Source: Planctomycetales bacterium
GTDB taxonomy: Bacteria > Planctomycetota > SZUA-567
Assembly: GCA_025997475.1 (NCBI GenBank)
Contig: BNUQ01000007.1
Span: forward strand, 21,312 to 85,311
DNA length: 64,000 bases
Direction of reading: 5' to 3'
Shown here: in pieces, positions 8,446 through 17,347 of the stretch
Numbering within the stretch: position 1 is the stretch's first letter
Layout: each line of letters starts with the position of its first letter
Position numbers and translations under genes: made by a program
The notes under the pieces: model-generated
What the model was told of the DNA's origin: nothing
Seen by the model: the letters and a program-made list of their open reading frames with translations, nothing else
The model's database searches: none

Positions 8446-9750
8446 CTAATCTTCCGGTCGCAACGACAAATTAAATTCCTGCAACCGTTTTTTGATTTCA
8501 TTGAGCGAGACGCGCCCGAAATTTTTGGCGTTTTCGAGCGACGTTTCGGTTTTGTCGCACAACTGCCCGACGGTGCGGATGCCCAAGCGGTCCATACATT
8601 TCCGACTTCGCACCGACAATTCCAAAAAGTCAATCGTCTTCGCCAACAGTTCGTCGTGTTGCCGCACTTGCGAGCGGTTATACGCGGCGCGCGTCGCGGC
8701 GTCTTCGCGCAACATTCCCAGACGCAAATTGCGCGAATTGAGAATGTCGCGAATTTCGCGCAAACTCGTTTCGCCGAAATTTTTATACGCCAACAATTCG
8801 TTTTCCGTGCGTTTGACCAAATCGCCGAGCGTGCGGATGTTCATTTTGGCGAGGCAGTTGCGGCTTCGCACCGACAACTCGAAATCGGTTACCGGCACGC
8901 GCAAAATCGCTTCCAATTTTTCCGACTGTTTGGTTTCTTCCGGCGAATAATACATCCCCGCCGCCGCGGAAATCGAATCGACAATCAGCCGCGCGCGCTT
9001 GTTCGTCGGATTTTGCCGCAACAACATTTGGCAACACTGCATCGCGTCGTTGGCGCGATTGAGGTCTTCGTAAAGCGTCGCCAAATTAAGCAAGGCGTTG
9101 GTGTAGGTCTCGCCGGCGGCGGGACCGATTTTTTCGTAATACTTAATCGCGGTCGACTCGTCGCCGCGCAAGTCAAGCAGACGTCCGGCGTGAAACAAAC
9201 TTTCGGCGTGTTGCGGCGCGTAGGTCAACGCCTGGTCGAACGCCGCGAGCGCCGCGCCGATTTTGCCGGCGGCTTCGAGGCATCGCCCTTTTTGATAGTG
9301 CAACTCGGCTTGGTCGCCGAGTTCGCGTTCGAGTTTGGCGACGGCTTTGTTCGCTTCGTCGAGTTTGCCGAGACGCCGCAAAATGCCGACTTTCAGCAAA
9401 TCGGCGAAGCGATAGGCGGGCGCGGCTTGGTCGTAACAAACCAGCGCGGCGGCGTAATTGCCGTCGTTTTCGGCAATCAGTCCCAAAATAATTTGCCCGA
9501 CGCCGGTCTTGTCGTTTTGGGCGTGCGCGGCGGCTTCGTCGAGGTTGCCGATAATCCAATAACCGGCGGCGAGCCGCGCGTCTTTGGGATTTTTAACGGC
9601 GTTTTTCACACCGTCGAAATCGCGTTTCGCTTGCAGATAAACGTTGTGAAACTGCCGCGCCAAATGCGCGGCGCGCAAGACCTTCTCGATGTCCATCTCG
9701 TCGGACAACAACACCGCCGCCAAATCGACGGAATTTTTCAAGTTTTCCAT
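8446..9750 (-). CDS. TPR protein with two RNA polymerase alpha-CTD-like domains
   Basis: 434 residues from ATG 9750, which has GGGAGAAG just upstream. Residues 50-260 are tetratricopeptide-like helical pairs (for example GYWIIGNLDEAAAHAQND and AELHYQKGRCLEAAGKIGAA). Two copies of the alpha-CTD helix-hairpin fold follow: ELSVRSRNCLAKMNIRTLGD with YKNFGETSLREI, and ELSVRSRKCMDRLGIRTVGQ with AKNFGRVSLNEI. In RNA polymerase alpha this domain touches UP-element DNA and activators. Proteins of this TPR plus alpha-CTD layout are known from Planctomycetes; their role is not established. It may bind DNA or RNA polymerase through the tail. Confidence 0.88.
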   Translation of the reverse strand: MENLKNSVDLAAVLLSDEMDIEKVLRAAHLARQFHNVYLQAKRDFDGVKNAVKNPKDARLAAGYWIIGNLDEAAAHAQNDKTGVGQIILGLIAENDGNYAAALVCYDQAAPAYRFADLLKVGILRRLGKLDEANKAVAKLERELGDQAELHYQKGRCLEAAGKIGAALAAFDQALTYAPQHAESLFHAGRLLDLRGDESTAIKYYEKIGPAAGETYTNALLNLATLYEDLNRANDAMQCCQMLLRQNPTNKRARLIVDSISAAAGMYYSPEETKQSEKLEAILRVPVTDFELSVRSRNCLAKMNIRTLGDLVKRTENELLAYKNFGETSLREIRDILNSRNLRLGMLREDAATRAAYNRSQVRQHDELLAKTIDFLELSVRSRKCMDRLGIRTVGQLCDKTETSLENAKNFGRVSLNEIKKRLQEFNLSLRPED

Positions 9751-10161
9751 ATCTTCTCCCGAACAGAAATTTACCCTCGCCGCCCCGCGAAAAAAAATTA
9801 CATCGCGATTTATATGAAACGCTCGGCGCATAACAAGACGGACGCGGGTCCGGCGAAACGACAAACGTTTCGGGGCGGTCTTGGACAATTGACAATTTTT
9901 GGGTTGGCGAATACGCTTTTCGCTCGTGAAAATACGGCGTTCGCGCCTGAGCGCGGCGCGGACAAAAAAGTTACTCGATTTTTTTCGTCGACGGCACTAC
10001 CGCCGGAGCGGCGGCGGTGCCGGTCGGAGTCGATAAAAATACCGCCGCCCAATTTTATGCTTGGCGGCGCCGGGCAATCGCTTTTTGCCGCGAAAAATCT
10101 TCGCCCTTTCTCGGGTAGCCCTAAAATTTTAATCACTTAACCGGTTTCGGAGCCAAGCCCC

Positions 10162-10947
10162 ATGACCACCCGCCGTCCGCAAATAATGGGTATTCTGAAC
10201 TGCACGCCCGACTCGTTTTACGACGGCGGCACGGCGCTTGACGTTGCGACCCGCGTCGCCAAGGGCGTCCGACTGATTGCCGAAGGGGCGGCGATTATTG
10301 ACGTCGGCGGCGAGAGCACGCGTCCGGGTTCGTCGCCGGTCGGCGGCGAGGAAGAAATCGCGCGCGTCGCGCCGGTCATCCAAAAACTGCGTTCTTATAC
10401 GCGGTTGCCGATTAGCATCGACACTTACCGCGCGGCGGTCGCCGAAGCCGCTCTGCAAGCGGGCGCGACGATTATCAACGATATTTTCGCCGGCGAGCGC
10501 GACCCGCAAATGTTCGCGGTGGCGAAAAAATACGCCGCGCCCGTGGTCGTGATGCACTGCCAAGGCGAGCCGCGCACAATGCAACAAGCGCCGGTCTATG
10601 CCGATGTCGTCCGCGAAGTAATCGACTATTTGCGCGCGCGAGTGCGCGCGGCGCGCGCCGCCGGCGTGGAGCAAGTCATCGTTGACCCCGGTTTCGGCTT
10701 CGGCAAAACGGTCGAACACAACTGGACGTTGTTTGACGCGCTCGGCGAAATTTGCGCCGAATTTCACCGCGAAAACACGCCGGTGCTGATTGGCGTCAGC
10801 AATAAAAATATGCTCGGCGGCGACCCGCGCGACCGCGTGGCGAAAAGCGTTGCCGCCGCCGTGCGCGCGGCGCGACTTGGCGCGGACATCGTCCGCGTCC
10901 ACAACGTCGCCGCCACGCGGACAGCAATTAACAATTTACAATCATAG
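10162..10947 (+). CDS. folP: Dihydropteroate synthase
   Basis: Joins 6-hydroxymethyl-dihydropterin pyrophosphate with p-aminobenzoate in folate synthesis. The 261 residues contain the family motifs: MGILNCTPDSFYDGG near the start, IDVGGESTRPGSSPVGGEEE (about 46-65), DTYRA and the VDPGFGFGKT phosphate region, and DIVRVHN near the end. The usual GxSRKxxxG reads GVSNKNMLGG, keeping the lysine. The last few codons (INNLQS) lie in ATTAACA-like repeat sequence. It converges on coaX; the 45-base gap shows no obvious terminator. Confidence 0.93.
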   Translation: MTTRRPQIMGILNCTPDSFYDGGTALDVATRVAKGVRLIAEGAAIIDVGGESTRPGSSPVGGEEEIARVAPVIQKLRSYTRLPISIDTYRAAVAEAALQAGATIINDIFAGERDPQMFAVAKKYAAPVVVMHCQGEPRTMQQAPVYADVVREVIDYLRARVRAARAAGVEQVIVDPGFGFGKTVEHNWTLFDALGEICAEFHRENTPVLIGVSNKNMLGGDPRDRVAKSVAAAVRAARLGADIVRVHNVAATRTAINNLQS

Positions 10948-10992
10948 CGAACCTCAGAAAGAAAGTTTGCGGTCATAACGCCACGGCTTCGT

Positions 10993-11763
10993 TTAGATGG
11001 TTCTTGCGTCCGCCGCCCAATAATTCAGCCCCCGCAACACTAAATCCGGCGCGTATTCGCCGGCAAATTGCGCCGCGAGAATTTCTCCGCCGCCGCCGGT
11101 GAAAATTAAACGCGGCGTTGCCGCGGGCGGCGTTACGCGGCGGATGCCTTCGCGGGTTTGTCCGACCAACGTCGCGACCGCGCCGGTCAAAATCGCGCGG
11201 CGCGTGTCGCGTCCGGCGCCGACCGCCGCCCAGTCCAAATCCGTCGCCGTGAGGCGCGGCAGTTGCGCGGCGGCGGCGAGCGCGTCCAACAACATTTGCG
11301 CGCCGGGCATAATCAAGCCGCCCTGAAACACGCCGTCCGCCGTGAGCCAATCAATCACCAACGCCGAGCCGAGATGAATCACGATAATTTCACGGCGCGC
11401 CCGCGCAAAATCGCGGCTTGCCGCCAGCGCCGCGAGCAAACGGTCGCTACCGACGGTGATTGGCGGTAATAAATTATGCGGAATAATTGCGTGCGTCGCC
11501 GGATTGACAAAAGTTATTTCGCCGACCCCGCGGCGAATTAACGCCGCGCGCAACGGCGCGTTGACGCGCGGCACCACCGAGGAAATGAACGCCGATTTCG
11601 CTAGTCCGCTTTTAAGCGCGTCCGGCAATTCGCCCGCGCCGACGCCGGCGGTCGGACAAGCGGTTATCGTCAACTCGTCGTCGCCGCCGGACAGCGCGAA
11701 TTTGCCGCGCGAATTGCCGACATCAATCAATAAGTGAAGGGGGACGCGAGACGGGGAGTCCAT
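10993..11763 (-). CDS. coaX: Type III pantothenate kinase
   Basis: Catalyses the first step of coenzyme A synthesis. 256 residues. The ASKHA-fold phosphate motifs are present: DVGNSRGK (about 15-22), VGSDRLLA with the catalytic Asp, and GAVATLVGQ / TGGGGEILA in the C-terminal half. The second phosphate motif, usually DxGTAxT, reads HLGSALVID, with His in place of Asp. That is a noticeable departure but the fold signature and GxDR are otherwise intact. It converges with folP and is followed upstream by a 437-base gene-free spacer. Confidence 0.88.
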   Translation of the reverse strand: MDSPSRVPLHLLIDVGNSRGKFALSGGDDELTITACPTAGVGAGELPDALKSGLAKSAFISSVVPRVNAPLRAALIRRGVGEITFVNPATHAIIPHNLLPPITVGSDRLLAALAASRDFARARREIIVIHLGSALVIDWLTADGVFQGGLIMPGAQMLLDALAAAAQLPRLTATDLDWAAVGAGRDTRRAILTGAVATLVGQTREGIRRVTPPAATPRLIFTGGGGEILAAQFAGEYAPDLVLRGLNYWAADARTI

Positions 11764-11820
11764 TTTTTCGAAACCTGTTGGGCAACCGCGAATAACTTAA
11801 CCGACTTTCCGCGGTGTTAT

Positions 11821-11872
11821 CGTCGTTTAACTTAAAAATTGAACCAAGTTTTGCTTAATTTACGGTATGCCG
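11821..11872. repeat. Site matching the flanks of the 59.7-kb heptamer element, without arms
   Basis: The sequence CGTCGTTTAACTTAAAAATT to TTACGGTATGCC is nearly the same as the two outer flanks of the element at 59.68-59.85 kb, joined directly. The 11764-12041 spacer otherwise shows only a lone GACGCGAAGCGATTTTGAT motif (about 11931) and no gene. Confidence 0.7.
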
Positions 11873-12041
11873 CGGTTCATTTTCAGAATCAAACTACTAT
11901 AAAAATTACTGATTACGAATTACGACGCGAAGCGATTTTGATAAAATCACCGCCCCGTCAGGCGCGAAAACTCCTCGCGCCCGCCACCCCTCCATAGCGG
12001 GGAATTTAATCAACGGAAAGCGCGGCGCGGCACCGAAAATT

Positions 12042-12202
12042 GGACCTGTTCGATAAACAAGAGCGAGCAAATATTCGTGTCTAATTTTTCGTGCCGCAAG
12101 GAAAAATGACGAAGCAATACCGAGAGTATTGCAAGGAATTTTGACGCGGCGGGACGGAAAATTAGCCGAAAATTTGCCGCGAATTGGTTATCGAACAGGT
12201 CT
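12042..12202. mobile_element. 161-bp fold-back MITE, copy 2
   Basis: Same layout as the copy at 5801: GGACCTGTTCGATAA at one end and TTATCGAACAGGTCT at the other, with the CAATACCGAGAGTATTG central stem. Its right end overlaps the asnB stop codon by two bases. Confidence 0.85.
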
Positions 12203-14042
12203 ATTTAATCGCCGATTCTTCCAACGCCAACTGCGCCCACAAATATAAATTCCAATCGCGGCGACGGCTACGGTGTTCCGCCAAGGCGCGCGCCGCGAAC
12301 GCCGGCTTGCCGTAACGGAGCGGCGGCAAGGTCAATTCGCCCGTCCGCCACCACTGCGCCGCCGGCGGCGAAAATCCCTGTTTAGGGCGCGTTAAAATTT
12401 CTTCCGGCAAAATTCCGCGTAACGCTTTTTTCAACAAATACTTCGACGCGCCGCCGCCGAACAAGCCGTTTTTGACCCGATACGCCGCCGGCAACCGCCG
12501 CGCGAAATCCGCCACGTCGCGGTCTAAAAACGGACTGCGCACTTCCAACGAATTGAACATCGACGCGCGGTCAACTTTCGGCAACAACTGGTCGGGCAAA
12601 TATAATTTGACGTAATAGCGCGTCATTTTATCGACCGGATGCGGACTGGCGCAACTGTCCCACGCCGCGATTGCCTCGCTGTAAATTTCTTCCCACGGCG
12701 CGGCGTCGCCCAACAAGTCGGCGATTTCCGCGACCGTGAGCGGCGCGAGCAGAGCCGGAATCCAAATTTTCGGGCTCTGCCCCGACGCGCGAAAAAAACG
12801 CCGCAACTTGAAACTTAACGCCAAATAATGGCGCCGCGCCGACGCGCGGTCGGCGAGCCACGCCGCCGCCGGATGCAGACCGCGCGGTAAATAACGGCGA
12901 TATCGCCACGCCCATTGCCAATAGCGAAGCGGCTCATAGCCGCCAAACAGTTCGTCGCCGCCGTCGCCGCCGAGCGCCACCGTTACGTGTTGCCGCGTCG
13001 CCCGCGCGAGTAAACACGTCGGCAACAACGAGTCGTCGGCAAAGGGCATATCCAATTTTTGCAACAGCGCCGCGTTTTCGCGGAGCGCGTCCTGCTCGGT
13101 TACGCGCGTCAAATGATGGTCGCTATTAAGGTGCCGCGCCACCGCCGCCGCGAACGGCGACTCGTCGTAACTCGTTTCGGTAAAGCCAATCGAAAAAGTC
13201 GCAATCCGCCCCTGCCGCGCCGCGAGCGCCGCGAGCGCCGACGAGTCAATTCCGCCCGACAGCCAGACGCCGACCGGCACGTCCGCCGCCAACCGTTTTT
13301 TGACGGCGCGCGTCAGCACGTCGAGAAGTTCCGCGGTCAGGCGCGGTTCGTCGGCGACGGCTTGCGGTTCGACGACGTAGTCCCAATACGGCGCGACGCG
13401 CAACGATAAATCGGTTAAATCAAGCGTCAAATTATGACCGGCGGGAATTTGCGCGACCGAACGATACAGCGAGCGCGGCGCGGGAATGAAACCGTAAGCG
13501 AAGTATTTCTGTCGGGACAGCGGGTCGATGACGAACGTCAAGTCGGGATGGGCGCGGAGCGCGGTCAGTTCCGACGCGAAGGCGAACACGTCGTTTTGCC
13601 GCGTGTAAAAAAACGGCTTTTTGCCGAAGCGGTCGCGGGAGCAAAACAAGCGCCGCGCCGTGCGGTCGTGAACGGCGAACGCCCACATTCCGTCGAGTTT
13701 TTCCGGCAAATTCTCGCCCCATTCGCGGTAGCCGTGCAACAAAACTTCGGTGTCGGCGTGGTCGGTTTGGAAGCGATGTCCGCGCCCGCTTAACTCGCGC
13801 CGCAATTCGCGGTGATTGTAAATTTCGCCGTTGAAAACGACGGTCAGTTCACCGCCCGCGGTCGATAGCGGTTGCGCGGCGGCGGCGGACAAGTCGATGA
13901 CGGCGAGACGACGATGGGCGAGATGAACGCGGCGGTCATGATAAAAGCCCGCGCCGTCCGGTCCGCGATGCGCCAGCGCCGCCGCCATTTTTTCTAAAAC
14001 GGCTTCGCGCTCCGCGCCGCAATAGCCCGCGATGCCACACAT
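12201..14042 (-). CDS. asnB: Asparagine synthetase (glutamine-hydrolysing)
   Basis: Makes asparagine from aspartate, ATP and glutamine. 613 residues, normal length. The start ATG 14042 places the catalytic Cys at position 2 (MCGIAGYCGAE), as required for a class II glutaminase, and has AAGGGA upstream; a longer frame is rejected. Glutaminase residues follow in AHRGPDGAGFY and VVFNGEIYNHRELR. The synthetase half has the ATP loop WLSGGIDSSALAALA, VALGGDGGDELFGGYE and the YVKLYLPDQLLPKVDRASM segment. The stop codon is formed at the edge of a MITE, so the extreme C-terminus (SAIK) may have been altered by that insertion. A paralogue for amidation of other substrates cannot be excluded. Confidence 0.93.
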   Translation of the reverse strand: MCGIAGYCGAEREAVLEKMAAALAHRGPDGAGFYHDRRVHLAHRRLAVIDLSAAAAQPLSTAGGELTVVFNGEIYNHRELRRELSGRGHRFQTDHADTEVLLHGYREWGENLPEKLDGMWAFAVHDRTARRLFCSRDRFGKKPFFYTRQNDVFAFASELTALRAHPDLTFVIDPLSRQKYFAYGFIPAPRSLYRSVAQIPAGHNLTLDLTDLSLRVAPYWDYVVEPQAVADEPRLTAELLDVLTRAVKKRLAADVPVGVWLSGGIDSSALAALAARQGRIATFSIGFTETSYDESPFAAAVARHLNSDHHLTRVTEQDALRENAALLQKLDMPFADDSLLPTCLLARATRQHVTVALGGDGGDELFGGYEPLRYWQWAWRYRRYLPRGLHPAAAWLADRASARRHYLALSFKLRRFFRASGQSPKIWIPALLAPLTVAEIADLLGDAAPWEEIYSEAIAAWDSCASPHPVDKMTRYYVKLYLPDQLLPKVDRASMFNSLEVRSPFLDRDVADFARRLPAAYRVKNGLFGGGASKYLLKKALRGILPEEILTRPKQGFSPPAAQWWRTGELTLPPLRYGKPAFAARALAEHRSRRRDWNLYLWAQLALEESAIK

Positions 14043-14075
14043 ATTTTTCCCTTGTCGCGAAGGGAACAAAAAAAA

Positions 14076-14191
14076 ATTAACCATTAAAAATTAACCATTA
14101 ACAATGGCGGCGACTAATCATCAAAATCGCTTCGCGAAATTTTAATAATCAACGCCAAAATTGTTAATTGTCAATTTTTAATTGTTAATTG
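14076..14191. repeat. Heptamer-arm palindrome, ATTAACA/ATTAAAA mixed
   Basis: Left arm units read ATTAACC, ATTAAAA, ATTAACC, ATTAACA; the complement of the right arm reads ATTAACA, ATTAAAA, ATTGACA, ATTAACA. The ATTAAAA unit is in the same place in both. The core has CAAAATCGCTTCGCGAAATTTT. It sits between rpoD and asnB. Confidence 0.88.
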
Positions 14192-14193
14192 AT

Positions 14194-16317
14194 TCACGCA
14201 TGCTTCGCCGCCGTTCGCGCGTCGATTTCATCGACGAAGCCCATCAAGCCGCGGGCGCGCACCGGATGTTGCAATTTTTTCAGCGCCTTCGCCTCGATTT
14301 GCCGCACCCGCTCCCGCGTTACGTTGAACTTCCGCCCGACTTCTTCGAGCGTGTAAGTGTAGTCCTCGTCGCCGCCCAAACCGATGCCGTAGCGCAACTT
14401 GATAATTTCCCGCTCACGAAACGTCAGCGTTTCCAACACGTTGCGAATCCGGTCTTTCAGCATATCGCGGCTGGCGATGTTAATCGGGCTATCGACGCTT
14501 TGGTCTTCGATAAAGTCGCCGAAATGCGTGTCTTCCGCGTCGCTTCCCTGCCCAATCGGCTTGTCCAACGAAATCGGACGCTTGCTGATTTTCAGCACCC
14601 GTTTCGCTTCCGGCACCGGAATATCCGCCTCTTTGGCGATTTCTTCGACGGTCGGCTCGCGCCCCATCCGTTGCACCAACGAGCGCGTGATGCGCCGCAA
14701 ACGGCTCATCGTTTCAATCATATGCACCGGAATGCGAATCGTCCGCGACTGGTCGGCAATCGCCCGCGTAATCGCCTGCCGAATCCACCACGTCGCGTAA
14801 GTCGAAAATTTGTAGCCGCGCCGATATTCGTATTTTTCGACCGCCTTCATTAAGCCGGTGTTGCCCTCTTGAATCAGGTCGATGAAACTCAAACCGCGAT
14901 GGCGGTATTTTTTCGCTATCGACACGACCAAGCGTAAATTACCGTTCGCCAATTTTTTCTTGGCGACGCGATATTGCTCATAGCGCTCGTCCATCAGCCG
15001 GGCGCGCAACCGCAAATTCGGCAACGGCTCCTGCACAATTTCGGCGATCTCCGCGAGGCGCTCTTCGGCGCGGCGCCAGCGGCGTTTGTCGATTTCCGAC
15101 AATTCTTTTTGTTCGCGCCACCGTTTGCGGTCTTTCTCCAAACGCGCGGACTCCGCCGCCAATTCTTCGATGTATCTTTTGATCGGCATAATCCGCTCGG
15201 AGCGGAAACCCAGTTCTTCAATCAACATCGCGCTCCGGCGCTGGCGCGTTTTCAATTCCGCCAATAATTTCTCGCGGTCGCGCGCCGATAAATCCGGCGT
15301 CGCGTTAATTTTTTGCCACAAGACGCCAATGCGCTGGCGGAGCGCGGTCAGCGTCGCCACGTGTCCCGGCAAACGCGACAAAATATCGTTTTTCCCCATA
15401 CCGGCGGGCGTGTTGTTGCGGAGCATCCGGTCCAAGCCCTCGCGATTTTCTTCGACCAACCGGCGCGCGCGCTCGACGTATTCAATCGCGAGCGGCGTCT
15501 CCATCACGCGCCGCCGGAAACGTTTGCTGTAAAGTTCGATGCCCGCCGCGTGCTGAATTTCCTGCTCGCGCGTCAGCAACGGAATCCCGCCCATCTCCGC
15601 GAGATACATCCGCACCGGGTCGTTGATGTCGCCCGCGTCGTCGTTCGCCAACAACTCCGGCGACAGCGTCGCGACTTCGGCGGTCGGGTCAAACGCCTCG
15701 CCTTCTTCCTCCTCGTCGGTCGGTTCAATATCGTCCACCGCCGCGTCTTCGGAGTCGTCGATGGCGACGATGCCGACCCCGCTTAACCGCGCCAGCACCA
15801 CGTCGATTTCCTGCCCCGCCACGATGCTCGGCGATAAAATTTTGCTTAATTCGGTGTAGGCGACGTGGTCGCGCCCTTTCAATTTCGCGAGCAAGTTGAC
15901 CAACATTTCTTCGGTCAGTTTGACGCCCTCGCCGTCGGGAAGCGCGATTTCTTCGACGACGACCGCGTCGCGTTCCGCCGCTTTGCGGTCGCGCGCGGGC
16001 GCGGCGAGGGACTTTTTCGCCGGTTTTTTGACGGGCGGAGTCGGTTTCGCCGGAGCGGATTTTGCGACGGATTTCGCCGAAGCCGGTTTCGTCGGTTTGC
16101 TTGCGGATTTCGCCACAGGCGCGGATTTCGCGACGGATTTCGCCGGTTTATTTTTGACGACGCTCGCCGGCTTCACCGCAACTTTCGCGCTTGCCGTTGT
16201 CTTCGCGCTTTTCGCCGCGACTTTTTTGTCCGCGACTTTGCCCGCTTTGGCGGGCGCCTTTTTCGGCGCCGGTTTTGCCGGTTGGGATGCCGCTTTTTTC
16301 TTTTTATTATCAGCCAT
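14194..16317 (-). CDS. rpoD: Primary sigma factor (sigma-70)
   Basis: Main promoter-recognition subunit of RNA polymerase. 707 residues. Residues 1-125 are Lys/Ala/Pro-rich and probably disordered, an unusual extension. A region 1.1-like segment ([20 protein letters not shown]) and region 1.2 ([21 protein letters not shown]) follow. Region 2 is typical ([56 protein letters not shown]). Region 3 is [20 protein letters not shown], and region 4 is [16 protein letters not shown] with [17 protein letters not shown]. No strong ribosome-binding site precedes the ATG. Confidence 0.96.
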   Translation of the reverse strand: MADNKKKKAASQPAKPAPKKAPAKAGKVADKKVAAKSAKTTASAKVAVKPASVVKNKPAKSVAKSAPVAKSASKPTKPASAKSVAKSAPAKPTPPVKKPAKKSLAAPARDRKAAERDAVVVEEIALPDGEGVKLTEEMLVNLLAKLKGRDHVAYTELSKILSPSIVAGQEIDVVLARLSGVGIVAIDDSEDAAVDDIEPTDEEEEGEAFDPTAEVATLSPELLANDDAGDINDPVRMYLAEMGGIPLLTREQEIQHAAGIELYSKRFRRRVMETPLAIEYVERARRLVEENREGLDRMLRNNTPAGMGKNDILSRLPGHVATLTALRQRIGVLWQKINATPDLSARDREKLLAELKTRQRRSAMLIEELGFRSERIMPIKRYIEELAAESARLEKDRKRWREQKELSEIDKRRWRRAEERLAEIAEIVQEPLPNLRLRARLMDERYEQYRVAKKKLANGNLRLVVSIAKKYRHRGLSFIDLIQEGNTGLMKAVEKYEYRRGYKFSTYATWWIRQAITRAIADQSRTIRIPVHMIETMSRLRRITRSLVQRMGREPTVEEIAKEADIPVPEAKRVLKISKRPISLDKPIGQGSDAEDTHFGDFIEDQSVDSPINIASRDMLKDRIRNVLETLTFREREIIKLRYGIGLGGDEDYTYTLEEVGRKFNVTRERVRQIEAKALKKLQHPVRARGLMGFVDEIDARTAAKHA

Positions 16318-16399
16318 TTTTTTTCACAGAAAGTTACGGAAGAAAAGTAAAGTTTTTTTTTGTCCGTTATTTGTCCCGCCGTCCGGTTCTCGTTACATT

Positions 16400-17308
16400 T
16401 CACAGTTTTTTTATTTCATCGGCGGGTAAACCGGTAGCGTTTGCGACAACCTCCAATTTTAACCCCAACGATAACATTCGTTTGGCAACGTCGATTATTC
16501 CTTCCATCTTACCTTCCGCCCTACCTTCCGCCCTACCTTCCGCCCTACCTTCCGCTCGACCTTCCGTTTTGCCCAAAGTTAAACCTTTATTTATCGCGTC
16601 GCGCATCCGCACGGCATTGTCCATTCGCGCCTTTTCCCGCGATTCGTAAAGCAGACGGGTTCGCTCGTCCGCCGACAATTCCATTAAAACGCCCACCGCT
16701 TTGCCCAACATCGGACTCGTTTGCGCCAACATCGTCAGGTTCTCCTTGTCATTCGTCCGCAAAAACTGCAACCAATCCCACGCCGCCGACCGGTCGTCTT
16801 TTAACGGTAATTTCGGCAATTCCAAAGTATGAATTTCCAGTAAATCGGTAAATGTCGATTGCGTCCGCGCATCGTAAAGTTTATAGCGGTTATGATAATC
16901 GGCGTTGTCCGCCACCCAAACAAAATCGGTGATAACCACGCTAATCACCCGTTTGACGGTGTCGTAATTGTCGCCTTTGCCGATTTGTTCGGTAACCATT
17001 TTCGCGGCGTAATAAACTATCCGTTCCCGCAACAGCGACATTTCTTCGACTTGAATTTCGACATCAATCACCTTGCCGGATTTGGTGTGAATTTTCACGT
17101 CAAGAATGCCGAGTTTGTCGTCTTTCGTTTCGCGATTGACGTGCGGGTCAACAATTTCCAATTTTTCGTATTCGTCCGCCGGCAAGTCCAACACGGCTTG
17201 CAAGAATGCCGTGAGAATATCGATGTTGCGCTGGTCGCCGAAAATCAACTTGAAGACAAAGTCCGACTTCGGCGACAGCAACGTTTTTTCAAGCGAGGAT
17301 TTTTTCAT
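16400..17308 (-). CDS. Rpn-family nuclease (recombination-promoting, PD-(D/E)XK)
   Basis: 302 residues of the Rpn/YhgA transposase-like nuclease family. The start MKKSSLEKTLLSPKSDFVFK with LIFGDQRN is the usual family opening. The nuclease core is LGILDVKIHTKSGKVIDVEI followed by QV, giving the D...ExQ catalytic pattern (about residues 70-90), and YYAAKMVTEQ completes it. Related proteins promote RecA-independent recombination and cleave DNA in vitro. Near the C-terminus an EGRA tetrapeptide is repeated four times in tandem from a 12-base DNA repeat. It is between rpoD and gcvPA, unrelated to either. Confidence 0.85.
   Translation of the reverse strand: MKKSSLEKTLLSPKSDFVFKLIFGDQRNIDILTAFLQAVLDLPADEYEKLEIVDPHVNRETKDDKLGILDVKIHTKSGKVIDVEIQVEEMSLLRERIVYYAAKMVTEQIGKGDNYDTVKRVISVVITDFVWVADNADYHNRYKLYDARTQSTFTDLLEIHTLELPKLPLKDDRSAAWDWLQFLRTNDKENLTMLAQTSPMLGKAVGVLMELSADERTRLLYESREKARMDNAVRMRDAINKGLTLGKTEGRAEGRAEGRAEGRAEGKMEGIIDVAKRMLSLGLKLEVVANATGLPADEIKKL
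16506..16563. repeat. 12-bp in-frame minisatellite in the Rpn-family gene
   Basis: CTTCCGCCCTAC repeated about four times with a final variant, encoding EGRA units. Copy number changes would keep the reading frame. Confidence 0.85.
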
Positions 17309-17347
17309 AGATTGTGCTGGTAAGCGAGAGTTCGCCCCTCCCGAAAT

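Noticed and set aside
8431..10140. 569-codon plus-strand open frame
   Set aside because: It lies opposite the TPR/alpha-CTD gene, whose motifs are clear; the frame is an antisense by-product of GC-rich coding DNA.
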